Source: Deltaproteobacteria bacterium (GTDB taxonomy: Bacteria > Desulfobacterota > Desulfarculia > Adiutricales > Adiutricaceae). From it: a stretch of 21,187 bases of DNA. The DNA lies in contig JAITLH010000196.1 in the NCBI GenBank assembly GCA_031277995.1, positions 1 to 21,187 on the forward strand. The letters run 5' to 3'. This document shows positions 1-7,651 of this stretch, piece after piece. Under the pieces are notes generated by a model that saw only the letters and a list, made by a program, of their open reading frames with translations, ran no database searches and had not been told where the DNA came from. Both the position numbers and the translations under genes were made by a program. Position 1 is the stretch's first letter, and each line of letters starts with the position of its first letter.

Positions 1-23
1 CGTTTCGAACGCGCCCAGGCTTT

Positions 24-112
24 TTGGCCAAACGTTCCCGGCCAAGTTTATCGGCCTTGGTTCTCGGACCCATTTCCCGGCCATGGTTATTGGCCAAACG
101 TTCCCGGCCAAG
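24..112. repeat. Direct repeat of 23 bp (24-46 and 90-112)
   Basis: The 23-bp string beginning TTGGCCAAACGTTCCCGG occurs identically at 24-46 and 90-112. It sits in a stretch of further degenerate GGCCAAG-type units. It resembles the TTGGCC-rich DNA at 2280-2385. No function can be read from it. Confidence 0.75.
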
Positions 113-256
113 GTTCCCGGCCAAGTTTCCCGAACATGGTTTTTGCCCGCGGTTTTCTGGCGAGATTTTCAAAGGGGCGACGAAAAAACCCTTTCCGTTT
201 GTTGGCCGCGACTAAGCCAAACAATGGAAAGGTGACCGCTAAAGGTCTTGGCGGGA

Positions 257-285
257 TTGACTTACCCGACTTGGCTCGGTTTAAT
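257..285 (+). promoter_or_regulatory. Candidate sigma-70-type promoter
   Basis: TTGACT (257-262) is followed after 17 bases by TTTAAT (280-285). Each hexamer matches the consensus at five of six positions. The nearest downstream gene starts at 1004, so a transcript from here would have a leader of about 700 bases or end earlier, for example at the weak hairpin at 697-716. It is a motif match only. Confidence 0.3.
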
Positions 286-696
286 CTCTATAGGTAACGG
301 ATTTTATTGTCTTTTTTGTCTCAAAACTTTTAATCAATGGTAAGGTCGAATATAAGTCTCAAAATAATCAAAATATATTTGAACTTTGACGCAAAAACAT
401 GTATAACGGTATTTAAAAAAGATCCCTGGCCAGTTCGCTGGCCAGTTCGCTCCCCAATCGCCTTAGAGGGGGCCGCTGGGTTGGTAAAAAAAGTGACCCT
501 TTGGTTCTGACGCCAATGAATTGATACAATAAGCCTATTTAGTTATTTTTTTAATTTGATGGGTTTTAATATTCGTGTTTTGCTTGTCTTAGTGAAAAAG
601 AAAAATAAGTTTAAAGCGGAGGTATCATTAAACATAGGAGGATGCCAGGTAAATAGCTTTTTGGCATAAACTTAAGTAACCTTTTTGACAAAAACA

Positions 697-716
697 GCTT
701 AAATTAAGCCTTTTTT
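697..716 (+). terminator. Weak terminator-like hairpin with U-tract
   Basis: The inverted repeat GCTTA/TAAGC (697-709) with a minimal loop is followed by C and six T residues (711-716). The stem is short and AT-rich, so strength is doubtful. It lies between the candidate promoter at 257-285 and the TrmB-family gene. Confidence 0.25.
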
Positions 717-1003
717 GGAAAAGCTTTTGGGGGTAAGGCGGCTTTGGATTAAGGGCGCTTTGGAAAGGCTTTCGGGGGTATTTGGGCTTAACGTTGGGTT
801 GGTTTTGAAAAGGTTTTTTATGTCCGTCAGCTTAAAGTTAAGAGCTTTTGGGAAAGTTTGCTAAAAATCCCAACTTAAACCATTCCATGTTGGTTTTGGT
901 TTTTTTGGCTAGGCGTTTGGCCCCCAAAGGCGTTTTAGTGGGTAAAACTTTTTTCCCATTCGGTTGGACTTTTTTTATCGGCGCTCGCGCCTTGGATGAA
1001 TAT

Positions 1004-1801
1004 ATGATCACTGAAAAAAACCTTGATTCCCTGGGTTTGAATAAAAATCTCACCACGCTGTACTTGGCCGTGCTTAAGTCCGGGGTCCAGTCGGCCAGCC
1101 AGCTGGCCTCGGTTACCGGGCTTACCCGCAGTAACGTCTACGCCTTGATGCAACAGCTATTGTCCAAAAACATGGTTAGCATTGACTTTAAGGGCACCAA
1201 AAGGCGTTACAAGGCCACCGACCCGGTCATTTTAAACAGGCTGGCCGAGGATCGCCTAAGGGACATTCAGCAGTTAATGCCCGAACTCCAAGCCTTATAC
1301 GGCGCGGGTTCGGCCAATCCCAGGATTAGCTACTTTGAGGGGGCCGTGGCCGTGCCCACGGTCTTTGAAGAGCTCGTTAACGTCACCGGCGATAGCTACC
1401 GTTACTTTGGATCCCTCGACGCCCAGCTGGCCGTGGAAGGCCAGGCCCCGGTTAAGCGTTCGGTCCAAAGGCGGCTCCAAAAGGGCATCCGCTCCAGGGC
1501 CATCAGGACCAGGGAGGCCGACATGGCCGAACCCGCGGCCCTGGCCGGCGATCCCCACCTAAGGGAGGTTCGCTATTTTCCCAAAATGATCCCGCCCCAC
1601 TGCCCGGATCTCTACATCTACGACCAAAAAATGGCCATCCTGATGGCCGGCGGCGAAGGGTTTGCCCTAATTATCGAGAGCCAGGAGCTCTCCACCCTCA
1701 TGGGGGTTATCTGGGACATGATCTGGGACATCTCGCTCACCCTTGAGGAACTCCAAAACCTCAAGGCCTCGGACAAAAAGCCCGGGCCCAAAAAACCCTA
1801 G
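1004..1801 (+). CDS. TrmB-family transcriptional regulator
   Basis: Predicted 265-residue cytoplasmic DNA-binding regulator. Residues 18-70 form a winged helix-turn-helix of the TrmB type: LYLAVLKSG, then ASQLASVTGLTRSNVYALMQ as the two DNA-contacting helices, then a basic wing KGTKRRYKATDP. Residues 77-98 look like a coiled linker. Residues 105-245 resemble the C-terminal sensor domain of this family (GIRSRAIRTR, REVRYFP, DLYIYDQKMAIL). The tail is Lys/Pro-rich. ATG 1004 was chosen because the family similarity begins here. The frame is open back to a TTG at 848, but that part has no family-like sequence and upstream Shine-Dalgarno support is weak at both. TrmB proteins often sense sugars, but some act on other pathways; the ligand and targets here cannot be read. 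It stands alone, 630 bases before the aminopeptidase gene. Confidence 0.75.
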   Translation: MITEKNLDSLGLNKNLTTLYLAVLKSGVQSASQLASVTGLTRSNVYALMQQLLSKNMVSIDFKGTKRRYKATDPVILNRLAEDRLRDIQQLMPELQALYGAGSANPRISYFEGAVAVPTVFEELVNVTGDSYRYFGSLDAQLAVEGQAPVKRSVQRRLQKGIRSRAIRTREADMAEPAALAGDPHLREVRYFPKMIPPHCPDLYIYDQKMAILMAGGEGFALIIESQELSTLMGVIWDMIWDISLTLEELQNLKASDKKPGPKKP

Positions 1802-2431
1802 GCTCAGGCCTAGGCTCAGGCCTAGGCCCAGCCCTTGGCCAAGTTTTTGGCTTGGCCCCAAGCTTGGCCCCAAGCTTGTTGGCTTAGCCCGGTTTCAATA
1901 ATCTTGCCCCTTCGGGCGAAGGCCTTGTTGGCCCCGCCCGGAGGGTTTTTTTAAGGCTTTTGACCAAAGGGGCTGGGGTTTATAAAGCCAGGGTAAGCGA
2001 AGGTCTTTTGGGCGCCCCGGGGCCAAGGGGTCAAACTTCGTAGTCAAGTTATTATTTTTTGGAATTGTAAAGCGATTCGTGATATTATTTAGCGTTTACA
2101 GTCCCGCGACTTCCCTTGGCGTGGTTGCCTCCCGGCGATGCCGCCATTGGCAGGTATTTTTGTTTCGAGACCAAGATTCCCAATCCGCCACGAATTAAGC
2201 CGCCCATAGGGATCAAACGTTACCTTCCCTCGCGAACGGAACCCAAAAAAAACGATTTTTCTCCCGCGCCTTTGGCCCATTTGGCCGCCTCGGGCGAGGT
2301 TGGCCCTTGGCCGGATTGGCCGGGTTTGGATTCGCTTGGCCCTTGGCTAGGCTCTTGGTTGGCCCATGGTTGGCCCTTGTTAACATTTGCCCCTGGCGTT
2401 TTGGTCGTCGGGGTTTTTCGGTGTGAGTGAA
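1802..2431. other. Repeat-rich intergenic region between the regulator and aminopeptidase genes
   Basis: No gene is supported here. Bases 1802-1885 contain tandem CCTAGGCTCAGG-like and CTTGGCCCCAAG units that can fold on themselves. A small perfect stem CCTTCG/CGAAGG lies near 1909-1922, and a run of seven T residues lies near 1946-1952; these may end the upstream transcript but do not form a classic terminator. Bases 2050-2095 are AT-rich with a possible promoter. Bases 2290-2400 are again dominated by TTGGCCC/GGCCAA units. A 104-codon frame at 2116-2430 has no family-like sequence and is biased by these repeats, so it is not called. Confidence 0.55.
2059..2088 (+). promoter_or_regulatory. 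Candidate promoter upstream of the aminopeptidase gene
   Basis: TTGGAA (2059-2064) and TATTAT (2083-2088) are 18 bases apart in the only AT-rich stretch of this gap. The -10 region overlaps GATATTATTTAGCG (2081-2094), which resembles part of the repeat unit at 12634-13169. Transcription from here would give a leader of about 335 bases before the ATG at 2432. Motif match only. Confidence 0.3.
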
Positions 2432-3856
2432 ATGAACGAAAAGGAAAACGGCCCGGAGGTCGAAGCCGAAGTTACTGACCCTAAGGAAAAAAAGAAACCC
2501 ATATGGGAGCATATTAAGGATTCGGAGAAGGCCGAAGTGGAAGAATTGGCCACCGAATACATGGATTTTTTAACCAAAGCCAAGACGGAAAGGGTCGTAA
2601 GCGATCTGACTTTGGAAAAAGTTTCCCAATGCGGCTTCGTGGACTTAAAGGGCGGTTCGGCCGTCAAACGGGGCGGCTGGTTACGCCACCACGGCAAACT
2701 TTTGGGGCTTTTCGTCCCGGGCAAGGAAGATCCCTTAAACGGTTTCAATTTGATCGTCGCCCATGGGGACGCGCCCAGGCTTGATTTGAAACCCAAATGC
2801 GTTTATGAGGATTCGGGACTGGGCCTACTCAAAAGTAACCTTTACGGCGGGCTAAAAAAGTTTCAGTGGCTGGCCAGGCCCTTGGCCATTTGGGGCTTTT
2901 GCGCCCTCAAAGACGGCCGTCACGTGGAACTTCGTTTGGGGGAAGAGCCCGGGGATCCGGTTTTGACCATAACCGATATCTTGCCGCATCTGGATCGCAA
3001 GGTGCAGAGGGAAAAAAGATTGGCCGACGCCTTCCCCGCCGAAAGGCTAAACGTTTTGGCCAATTCCAAGCCCCTGCCTAAGGCCAAGGAAAAATCGGCC
3101 GTGAAAGGGGCCCTTTTAAAGATCCTGGAAAACCGCTGGGGCATTAAGGAAGACGATCTGATCTCGTCGGAACTCGAGCTGGTTCCGGCCGGGCCGGCCA
3201 GGGAAGTGGGTTTTGACGCCTCCATGATCGGCGGCTACGCGCAAGACGACCGTTTAAGCGTTTTTTGCGCCGTGAAAGCGCTTTTGGCCCAGAAAAAACC
3301 GCGCCGCCCCTTATTGGCGGTCATTTACGATCGGGAAGAGATCGGCAGTTACGGCTCCACCGGGGCCGAGAGCAATTTCATCATGCGGCTGGCCGCGGCG
3401 GCCCTGGGCGCCGTGGGTAAAGATCCCTCCTGGAATAACGTCCAGGTGGCCTTGGCCGGAAGTAGGGCCATCTCCGCCGACGTGGAAGCCGCGGTCGATC
3501 CGACCTTTAAGGAAGTCCATGACGACTTAAATTCCGGCCTCCTGGGTCACGGGCCTTGCTTGGTTCGCTACACCGGCAGCGCCGGAAAATACGGGGCTTC
3601 CGAGGCCGGGGCCGAATACATGGCCTTGATTAGGCGTCTTTTCGACGAGGCCTCGGTGATTTGGCAAAGCACCCTCCTGGGTAAGCAGGAAGAGGGCGGC
3701 GGAGGCACGGTGGCCCATTTGATGGCCTACCATGGCATCAGCGTGGTCGATTGCGGACCCCCGATCCTCTCCATGCATTCGCCCTTTGAGATAAGCTCCA
3801 AGGCCGACGTTTGGATGAACGTCAAGGCCCAAAAGGCTTTTTTCGCTTCGGCCTAA
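2432..3856 (+). CDS. M18-family metallo-aminopeptidase (aspartyl aminopeptidase family)
   Basis: Predicted 474-residue cytoplasmic zinc aminopeptidase removing N-terminal residues from peptides. The family's di-metal ligands can be placed in order: His111 in HGDAPRLDLKP (family form HTDSPRLDLKP), an Asp in the AQDDRLSVF segment (272/273), the catalytic Glu pair 302-303 in DREEIGSYG, Asp350 in SADVEAAVDP, and His449 in MHSPFEISSKAD. The glycine-rich QEEGGGGTVAHL (419-430) matches the loop before the last ligand. Length is normal for M18. The first 25 residues are charged and variable. ATG 2432 was chosen over an in-frame start at 2387 because the extra residues look like translated intergenic repeat; GTGAG lies just upstream. 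Substrate preference (acidic or other residues) cannot be told from sequence. A peptide-recycling role beside an amino acid importer is plausible but inferred. Confidence 0.9.
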   Translation: MNEKENGPEVEAEVTDPKEKKKPIWEHIKDSEKAEVEELATEYMDFLTKAKTERVVSDLTLEKVSQCGFVDLKGGSAVKRGGWLRHHGKLLGLFVPGKEDPLNGFNLIVAHGDAPRLDLKPKCVYEDSGLGLLKSNLYGGLKKFQWLARPLAIWGFCALKDGRHVELRLGEEPGDPVLTITDILPHLDRKVQREKRLADAFPAERLNVLANSKPLPKAKEKSAVKGALLKILENRWGIKEDDLISSELELVPAGPAREVGFDASMIGGYAQDDRLSVFCAVKALLAQKKPRRPLLAVIYDREEIGSYGSTGAESNFIMRLAAAALGAVGKDPSWNNVQVALAGSRAISADVEAAVDPTFKEVHDDLNSGLLGHGPCLVRYTGSAGKYGASEAGAEYMALIRRLFDEASVIWQSTLLGKQEEGGGGTVAHLMAYHGISVVDCGPPILSMHSPFEISSKADVWMNVKAQKAFFASA

Positions 3857-3865
3857 CTTTTCCCC

Positions 3866-3897
3866 CCCCTTTAGGCGGGCCAAGCGCGCCTAAGGGG
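3866..3897 (+). terminator. Hairpin after the aminopeptidase gene
   Basis: CCCCTTTAGGCG (3866-3877) pairs with CGCCTAAGGGG (3887-3897), leaving one bulged T and a 9-base loop. It begins 9 bases after the stop codon. No T-run follows, so it is either a factor-dependent end or a 3'-end stabilising structure. Confidence 0.4.
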
Positions 3898-4128
3898 TGG
3901 TCGCATTAAGCCCTGATCCCAAGGGCCGCCGCGGCGATCCTTAGGGTCAAGGCTTTGGGTTATGGCCTTGGATTTTGGCCAGGTAAGTTCCGGACGTGGG
4001 CGACCGGTAAAAAAAAAATTAACGAAAGCCGGCGATGGGCCCAACCGTTTGGGCCGAAGGGAGAATCGTTGGCCTTCAAGGTCTATCGCTTTGTTTGGCG
4101 ATTTAACATTTTCACCAAGGTGGATGCG

Positions 4129-5259
4129 ATGAGAAAATTTATTTGTCTTTGTCTTAGTTTGACCGCTTGTTTTTTTCTAATGAGTCCCGTTTCCATGGCC
4201 GTGGCGGCCGATCCCATCGCCATTGGTCTCATGGGGCCCATCACCGGTGGCTGGGCCTCGGAAGGCGAAGGCATGGTCCAGGTGGTAGAGATTTTGACCG
4301 AGGACATTAACGCGGCCGGCGGCATCAACGGCACCCCGGTGGTAGTCGAAGTGGGTGACGATGGCGGAACCCCCAATACGGCCAGTTTGGCCGCCCAGAA
4401 ACTTTTGACCTTAGGCGTCGTGGCCGTGGTCGGCACTTACGGTTCCTCGATTACGGAAGCCACCCAAAATATCTACGACGAGGGTGGGGTCATCCAAATA
4501 GCCACGGGTTCCACCAAAATAAGTTTGTCAGAAAAGGGCTTAAAGAAATTTTTCCGGACCTGCCCTAGGGACGACGAGCAGGGCAAGGTTTTGGCCAATA
4601 ACGTCAAAAATCTCGGCTTTACCAAAGTGGCCTTGGTTCATGACAATACCTCCTACTCCAAAGGCCTGGCCGACGAAACCAGGGAAATTTTTAAGTCCAT
4701 CGGCGTGGAAGAGGTTTATTACGACTCCATCGTTCCCAGCGAACGCGACTACACGGTCAGCTTAACCAAAATAAAAGCGGCCAACCCCGAGGTCATCGTT
4801 TTTACCGGTTACTACCCGGAAGCGGGCCTGCTTTTAAGGCAAAAGCGCGAACTGGGTTTTGACGTTCCCATGATTGGCGGGGACGCCACCAATAACACCT
4901 CCATCGTTGAGATCGCCGGAAAGGAAGCCGCCGACGGCTATTATTTCGTGAGCCCCCCGGCCCTCCAGGACATGAAAACCGAGGCCGCGACCAAGTTCAT
5001 GGCCACCTATCAAAAAAAGCATAACGCCCTGCCCAGCTCCACCTGGGCGGTATTGGCCGGCGACGCCTTTTTGGTCCTGGTCGAAGCGATCAAGGCCGTG
5101 GGCCCGGATCCCGAAAAAATGGCCGAGTGGCTAAAAACCGGGCTTAAGGATTACCAGGGTCTAAGCGGCCCCATCGCCTTTGACCAAAACGGCGACCGCG
5201 TGGGCGAAGTCTACAGGCTCTACAAGATCGCGCCCTCGGGCGACTTCATAATCCAGTAA
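4129..5259 (+). CDS. livK: Periplasmic substrate-binding protein of a branched-chain amino acid-type ABC importer
   Basis: Predicted 376-residue periplasmic binding protein of the Leu/Ile/Val (Peripla_BP_6) family that delivers ligand to LivHM. The N-terminus is a Sec signal peptide: MRKF, a hydrophobic core, then SMAVA with likely cleavage after residue 26, giving mature ADPIAIG. The mature part shows typical family segments: IAIGLMGPITGGWASEGEG, ILTEDINAAGGINGTPVVV, GVVAVVGTYGSSITEA, and AANPEVIVFTGYYPEAGLLLRQ. ATG 4129 was chosen because it gives the signal peptide and AAGGTGG lies 7-12 bases upstream; the frame continues upstream to 3955 but those residues are not signal-like. It is the first gene of livKHMGF, separated from livH by 162 bases with a strong hairpin. 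The ligand may be a branched-chain or other amino acid, or a related small molecule such as an amide; the sequence does not decide. Confidence 0.9.
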   Translation: MRKFICLCLSLTACFFLMSPVSMAVAADPIAIGLMGPITGGWASEGEGMVQVVEILTEDINAAGGINGTPVVVEVGDDGGTPNTASLAAQKLLTLGVVAVVGTYGSSITEATQNIYDEGGVIQIATGSTKISLSEKGLKKFFRTCPRDDEQGKVLANNVKNLGFTKVALVHDNTSYSKGLADETREIFKSIGVEEVYYDSIVPSERDYTVSLTKIKAANPEVIVFTGYYPEAGLLLRQKRELGFDVPMIGGDATNNTSIVEIAGKEAADGYYFVSPPALQDMKTEAATKFMATYQKKHNALPSSTWAVLAGDAFLVLVEAIKAVGPDPEKMAEWLKTGLKDYQGLSGPIAFDQNGDRVGEVYRLYKIAPSGDFIIQ

Positions 5260-5288
5260 GCCGCCTAAAAACGGTTTTGCCCATCCCA

Positions 5289-5321
5289 GGGGGGAAGCGT
5301 AAGGTTTTTACGCTTCCCCCC
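5289..5321 (+). terminator. Strong intercistronic hairpin between livK and livH
   Basis: GGGGGGAAGCGTAA (5289-5302) and TTACGCTTCCCCCC (5308-5321) form a perfect 14-bp stem with a 5-base loop (GGTTT). It starts 30 bases after the livK stop. No T-run follows, so full termination is not expected. Such structures commonly protect the upstream message, which fits the need for more binding protein than membrane subunits. Confidence 0.7.
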
Positions 5322-5421
5322 CCCGCGTGGGCTTTTGGCCTGGGCTTTTAGATGGGGCCCCTCTGGTCGCGCCCTGGCCCGGGCCTTTGGTTAGTTCTTC
5401 TTTGGGTTTTGGCTTTTTTTG

Positions 5422-6336
5422 ATGTACGATTTAAATTTCTTTCTTCAGCAGCTCTCTAACGGCCTGACCAGGGGCAGTATCTACGCCCTGATCGCCCTTG
5501 GTTACACCATGGTCTACGGGGTAATGAAGCTCATAAATTTCGCCCACGGCGAACTTTTTACCCTGGGCGCTTATTTTGGCTACACGATCCTGGTTACCCT
5601 GGGCCTGGCCGGAAGTTTGGGGCCGCCCATGGCCATCGGTTTTTCGATGATCATGGTTTTGGGACTCGTGGCCTTGGCCGGGCACCTTTTGGAAAGGGTG
5701 GCCTACCGTCCCTTAAGGCATTCCGACCGTTTGGCGGCCGTGGTCTCGGCCTTGGGGGCCAGCATATTTCTGCAAAACGCCATCATGCTCAAATGGGGCG
5801 CCCAGTACCGGGCCTTTGGGGCGGACCTACTCCCCAACGTCGTTTTTCACATCAGAAATTTCAACCTGCCCCTGGTCCGTTTGCTGGTTTTCGTGGCCGC
5901 CATCGTGGTCATGGCCATCCTCCACGCCTTTATCCATCGGACCCGCCTGGGGTTGGCCATCAGGGCTTCGGCCATCGACCAAGGGGCGGCCAAGCTCATG
6001 GGCATTGACGTTAGGAAGGTCATCGCCCTGGTCTTCATAATCGGCCCGGCCTTGGGCGGTTTGGCCGGCCTTTTGGTCGGGCTTTACTACGGCCAAATAA
6101 ACTACCACATGGGGCAGATGTACGGCCTCAAGGCCTTTACCGCCGCCATCATCGGGGGAATCGGAAACATCACCGGGGCCATGGTCGGGGGGCTCCTATT
6201 GGGCCTACTTGAGGCCATGGGCGAAGGCTACGTTTCCGTGGCCTGGAAAGACGCCTTAACTTTCGTGGTCTTAATCATGATCTTGGTCTTTAGGCCCACG
6301 GGCCTACTCCCGGAAAGGGTGGCCGAGAAATTATGA
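5422..6336 (+). CDS. livH: Branched-chain amino acid-type ABC importer permease LivH
   Basis: Predicted 304-residue inner-membrane permease that pairs with LivM. It is strongly hydrophobic with about eight transmembrane stretches. Family landmarks are ALIALGYTMVYGVMKLINFAHGE near the N-terminus (about residues 21-43), LRHSDRLAAVVSALGASIFLQN, and the C-terminal FTAAIIGGIGNITGAMVGG followed by FVVLIMILVFRPTGLLPERV. The segment RTRLGLAIRASAIDQGAAKLMGID is the cytoplasmic coupling region that contacts the ATPases. The ATG at 5422 directly follows an in-frame TTG at 5419; either could initiate, and no clear Shine-Dalgarno site is present, suggesting weak or coupled initiation. The stop overlaps the livM start as ATGA (6333-6336), a sign of translational coupling. 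Length is normal for the family. Confidence 0.93.
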   Translation: MYDLNFFLQQLSNGLTRGSIYALIALGYTMVYGVMKLINFAHGELFTLGAYFGYTILVTLGLAGSLGPPMAIGFSMIMVLGLVALAGHLLERVAYRPLRHSDRLAAVVSALGASIFLQNAIMLKWGAQYRAFGADLLPNVVFHIRNFNLPLVRLLVFVAAIVVMAILHAFIHRTRLGLAIRASAIDQGAAKLMGIDVRKVIALVFIIGPALGGLAGLLVGLYYGQINYHMGQMYGLKAFTAAIIGGIGNITGAMVGGLLLGLLEAMGEGYVSVAWKDALTFVVLIMILVFRPTGLLPERVAEKL

Positions 6337-7577
6337 CCCAAAATAACGGCCATCCCCAGCCCGCCCAGCCCGCCCAGGCGGCGGGCCAAGCCTCAGACCG
6401 GGCGGACAGTCAGGCGGGCAGTCAGGCGGCCAATAATCAGGCGGCCAATAACCAAGCGGGCAATCGGGCCCAGGCCCCAAACGGCCCCAAATCAAGCCCA
6501 CTTTACGGAATCTTGACCGCCCTGGGGATCTTGATCTTCGCCTTTTTGCCGATGATACTAAGTACCCTGGTTGGGCGATCGACCCCTTACTGGCTTGACG
6601 TCGTAAATACCGTTGGCCTCTATACCATACTGGCCCTCTCCCTTAACGTTATTTTGGGCCACGCGGGCATGTTCCACATGGGCCACGCGGCCTTTTTCGC
6701 CATCGGGGCCTACTCGACGGCCATACTGAACTTGACCTACGGCTGGTCGATCATGGCCACCATGCCCGTGGCCACCCTGGCCGCGGGTTTTGTGGCCTTG
6801 ATCCTGGCTTGGCCCATCATTCACCTAAGGGGCGATTACCTTTTGATCGTGACCATCGGCATCGTCGAGATCGTCAGGATCGCCTTAACCAACAACATCT
6901 TCGGGCTGACCGGGGGCTCCAATGGATTGGTTGGCATCGCCAGGCCCAGCTTGTTTGGCTTTCGGATAACCAGTCCCAAACACTTTTTTTATTTCATTTG
7001 GACGGTGGTCGGTTTAACCATTCTCCTTTTTCATTGGCTGGAAAACTCCCGTTTCGGCCGGGCCCGAAAGTTTATCAAGGAAGATACCGTGGCCGCCGAA
7101 AACATGGGCGTCAACACTTCCCGCTATAAGCTTATGGCCTTCGTGGTCGGGGCGGCCTGGGCGGGCTTGGCCGGGACCATTTTCGCCAGCCGCATGCGCA
7201 CCATAAGCCCCGAGACCTTCGTTTTTAGCGAATCGGTGCTCCTTTTTACCATAGTCATTTTGGGCGGCAAGGGCAGCCAGAAAGGCGTTCTTTTGGGTTC
7301 TTTTTTGGTCATCGGCCTACCCGAGTTTTTCAGGGGTTTTGAGGACAAACGCCTCTTGGTCTTTGGGGCGGCCCTGGTGGTCATGATGATCTTTAGGCCG
7401 CAAGGGTTACTTCCTTCCAAACAGGCCCATTACAAACTTCCGCCGGGTTGGGCCGATCGCCTAGCCCAGCTCCCAAAACCGGAAACCAACGGCCCCAACG
7501 GCAAACGCCCACCCAACGGCGGGGCGCCGCCAGTGGCCAAGCCCCAAAACGCTCCGCCCGAAGAAAACGGGGCCTAA
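6333..7577 (+). CDS. livM: Branched-chain amino acid-type ABC importer permease LivM, with low-complexity tails
   Basis: Predicted 414-residue inner-membrane permease, partner of LivH. The core (about residues 55-362) has the family landmarks LALSLNVILGHAGMFHMGHA (about 99-119), LRGDYLLIVTIGIVEIVRI, GLTGGSNGLVGI, the coupling segment NSRFGRARKFIKEDTVAAENMG, and the final TIVILGGKGSQKGVLLG with FRPQGLLP. Residues 1-52 are a hydrophilic Gln/Ala/Asn-rich tail without family similarity, partly encoded by DNA tandem repeats (6411-6467). Residues 365-414 are a Pro/Asn/Gly-rich tail after the last membrane segment. Both tails should be cytoplasmic or disordered. The ATG overlaps the livH stop by 4 bases. 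An internal start after the tail would leave a normal permease, so the exact start is less certain than the gene call. Confidence 0.92.
   Translation: MTQNNGHPQPAQPAQAAGQASDRADSQAGSQAANNQAANNQAGNRAQAPNGPKSSPLYGILTALGILIFAFLPMILSTLVGRSTPYWLDVVNTVGLYTILALSLNVILGHAGMFHMGHAAFFAIGAYSTAILNLTYGWSIMATMPVATLAAGFVALILAWPIIHLRGDYLLIVTIGIVEIVRIALTNNIFGLTGGSNGLVGIARPSLFGFRITSPKHFFYFIWTVVGLTILLFHWLENSRFGRARKFIKEDTVAAENMGVNTSRYKLMAFVVGAAWAGLAGTIFASRMRTISPETFVFSESVLLFTIVILGGKGSQKGVLLGSFLVIGLPEFFRGFEDKRLLVFGAALVVMMIFRPQGLLPSKQAHYKLPPGWADRLAQLPKPETNGPNGKRPPNGGAPPVAKPQNAPPEENGA
6411..6467 (+). repeat. In-frame tandem repeat encoding the LivM N-terminal tail
   Basis: Four consecutive related units lie in frame: CAGGCGGGCAGT (6411-6422), CAGGCGGCCAATAAT (6423-6437), CAGGCGGCCAATAAC (6438-6452) and CAAGCGGGCAATCGG (6453-6467). 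They encode QAGS, QAANN, QAANN and QAGNR. The two central units differ only in a synonymous third base, indicating recent duplication. Confidence 0.85.
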
Positions 7578-7613
7578 CGTTTTGGGCGATTGTTTCCATC
7601 CAAAATACGAACG

Positions 7614-7630
7614 CCCCGCCCGGGGCGGGG
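7614..7630 (+). terminator. GC-rich hairpin between livM and livG
   Basis: CCCCGCC (7614-7620) pairs with GGCGGGG (7624-7630) around a 3-base loop. It lies in the 74-base gap between the livM stop and the livG start. A T-run (7645-7651) comes 14 bases later, too far for a classic terminator. It could reduce read-through or mark an RNA processing site. Confidence 0.5.
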
Positions 7631-7651
7631 TTTGACGGTTCGGTCTTTTTT

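Larger units (their letters stand above)
1..847. other. Repeat-rich non-coding region left of the TrmB-family gene
   Basis: No convincing gene is seen. Bases 1-150 are degenerate copies of a short GGCCAAG/TTCCCGG unit, including a perfect 23-bp direct repeat at 24-46 and 90-112. A 12-bp unit (GGCCAGTTCGCT) is exactly duplicated at 428-451. An imperfect 22-bp repeat (TTTGGAAA...GGGGGTA) lies at 714-735 and 759-780. The middle (290-620) is AT-rich. Two Shine-Dalgarno-like GGAGG strings (618-622 and 637-641) lie in front of a frame of only a few codons. The reading frame at 24-215 is built of these repeats and is not believable as a protein. Confidence 0.6.

Noticed and set aside
24..215. Small open frame with Ala-Lys-Arg-Ser-Arg-Pro repeats
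   Set aside because: It is a translation of the TTGGCCAAACGTTCCCGG repeats; no ribosome-binding site and no protein-like family pattern.
848..1003. N-terminal extension of the TrmB-family protein from TTG 848
   Set aside because: The extra residues show no family similarity and look like translated AT-rich intergenic DNA; the winged helix begins just after ATG 1004.
2116..2430. 104-codon plus-strand frame upstream of the aminopeptidase
   Set aside because: Trp/Pro/Leu-rich product of the TTGGCC-type repeats from a TTG start, with no recognisable domain.
4129..4206. Lipoprotein signal (LTAC) in LivK
   Set aside because: The Cys is inside the hydrophobic core and a better AVA-A signal-peptidase I site follows at residues 24-27.
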